Assembly: GCA_027295245.1 (NCBI GenBank)
Contig: JAPULF010000127.1
Location: 1-8,365 of the forward strand
Length of the DNA: 8,365 nt
Reading direction: 5' to 3'
Source of the DNA: Planctomycetota bacterium
Lineage (GTDB): Bacteria > Planctomycetota > Phycisphaerae > UBA1845 > UTPLA1
Shown here in pieces: positions 7,728-8,365 of this stretch. The notes under the pieces are model-generated. The model had not been told where the DNA came from. It searched no databases and saw only the letters and a program-made list of their open reading frames with translations. A program made the translations under genes and the position numbers. Position 1 is the stretch's first letter. Each line of letters starts with the position of its first letter.

Positions 7728-8365
7728 GTGCGAATAGCAACAATCGTAGTCAGGAGCCTCTCGCACTACCGGCGGGCCAACGTCGCGGTCGCCCTCGGCG
7801 TGATCACCGGCACCGCCGCCCTGACCGGGGCCCTGCTGGTCGGTGACTCCATGCGGGCCAGCCTTCGCAAAAACGCCCTCGACCGACTCGGTCCCGTGGA
7901 TGGGGCTTTGATCGCACCCCGCTATTTTCGCGCCCAACTTGCCGACGAATTGACAAACGCGACGGAGGCCCGAGGCGATCGCGCCGTGCCGCTGATCCGG
8001 ATTCGGGCATCGGCGTCCCATGCCGAATCTAAGGCCCGCGCCAATCGAATCAACGTGTTCGGGGTCGACCGGCGCTTTTGGGCTCTCGCGCCAAGCGGGC
8101 ACGCCGGCGACGCCGGCAACCTGACTGGCCGCGCCGTCGTCCTGAATGAAGTCCTTGCGAGACAGCTCAGCGCCGAGGTCGGCGATGACGTCTTCTTCCG
8201 AATCGGCAAGGTTGGGGACGTGTCCGTCGAAACCGTGCTAGGTCGCCGCGACGACACCACCATGACGCTGCGGCTGCCCGTGCGTGCGATCATCCCGGCG
8301 AACGACCTCGGCGCTCTCAGTCTGGCGCCGGCACATCAACCCGCCGCCAACGCATTCGTCCCGCT
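7728..8365 (+). CDS. FtsX/MacB-type ABC transporter permease, N-terminal part (3' end outside window)
   Basis: The frame is open from a GTG at 7728 to the right edge: 212 codons without a stop, so the C-terminal membrane domain is missing. An in-frame TGA at 7722-7724 limits the start, and GGTGA at 7720-7724 may serve as a close-set ribosome-binding site. The protein begins with a short basic amphipathic stretch (V-V-R-S-L-S-H-Y-R-R, 7-16), then one transmembrane helix (about 17-38) ending in L-T-G-A-L-L-V-G-D-S-M-R. The rest seen here is a soluble extracytoplasmic region like the MacB periplasmic core domain. This matches family permeases in which a large outer domain sits between the first helix and three more helices. 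Together with the ATPase 9 nt upstream it should form a transporter of the lipoprotein-release/MacB class in the inner membrane. The substrate is unknown. Confidence 0.88.
   Translation, partial: MRIATIVVRSLSHYRRANVAVALGVITGTAALTGALLVGDSMRASLRKNALDRLGPVDGALIAPRYFRAQLADELTNATEARGDRAVPLIRIRASASHAESKARANRINVFGVDRRFWALAPSGHAGDAGNLTGRAVVLNEVLARQLSAEVGDDVFFRIGKVGDVSVETVLGRRDDTTMTLRLPVRAIIPANDLGALSLAPAHQPAANAFVP

Overview
The window (8,365 bp, GC-rich) holds seven protein genes and no RNA genes, CRISPR array or mobile element that I can see. Several traits point to an uncultured Planctomycetota-type bacterium. Two exported PQQ-type beta-propellers carry the W-P-x-W-R-G start typical of that phylum. 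A small exported protein ends in a Cys-Gly / hydrophobic / Arg-rich tail. The glycosyltransferase carries a G-M-Y-C-G-S-C N-terminus, and the FtsX-type permease has an 'LTGALLVGDSMR' N-terminus. The phylum call is inference from remembered family distribution, not from a search.

Left part, minus strand, in the direction of transcription: a CTERM-like exported/anchored protein (5421-4678), a strong intrinsic-type hairpin with a T tract (4615-4589), an exported beta-propeller protein (4558-3251), a PaaK-type AMP-forming CoA ligase (3163-1874), and a second, larger exported beta-propeller protein with extra C-terminal domains (1852 to beyond the left edge). The last three genes have gaps of 87 and 21 nt and look like one transcription unit: an acyl-activating cytoplasmic enzyme between two secreted propellers.

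Right part, plus strand: a GT4-family glycosyltransferase (5758-7059), a LolD/MacB-type ABC ATPase (7053-7718, overlapping it by 7 nt) and an FtsX/MacB-type permease with a GTG start (7728 to beyond the right edge). These are tightly packed and very probably one operon. The ATPase and permease would form a transporter of the lipoprotein-release / MacB class. The glycosyltransferase suggests cell-envelope glycan work alongside it, but its substrate cannot be read from sequence.

The two halves diverge from a 336-nt intergenic region (5422-5757). It contains three GC-rich perfect inverted repeats of CGGCC type, a TAGAAT -10 candidate facing right and a weaker promoter candidate facing left. Two real genes run off the window edges without a stop codon (2-1852 minus and 7728-8365 plus). 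I found them by translating the sequence by hand. I see no clear evidence of a wholly new system. The best leads are the propeller-ligase-propeller unit and the C-terminal sorting-like tail.
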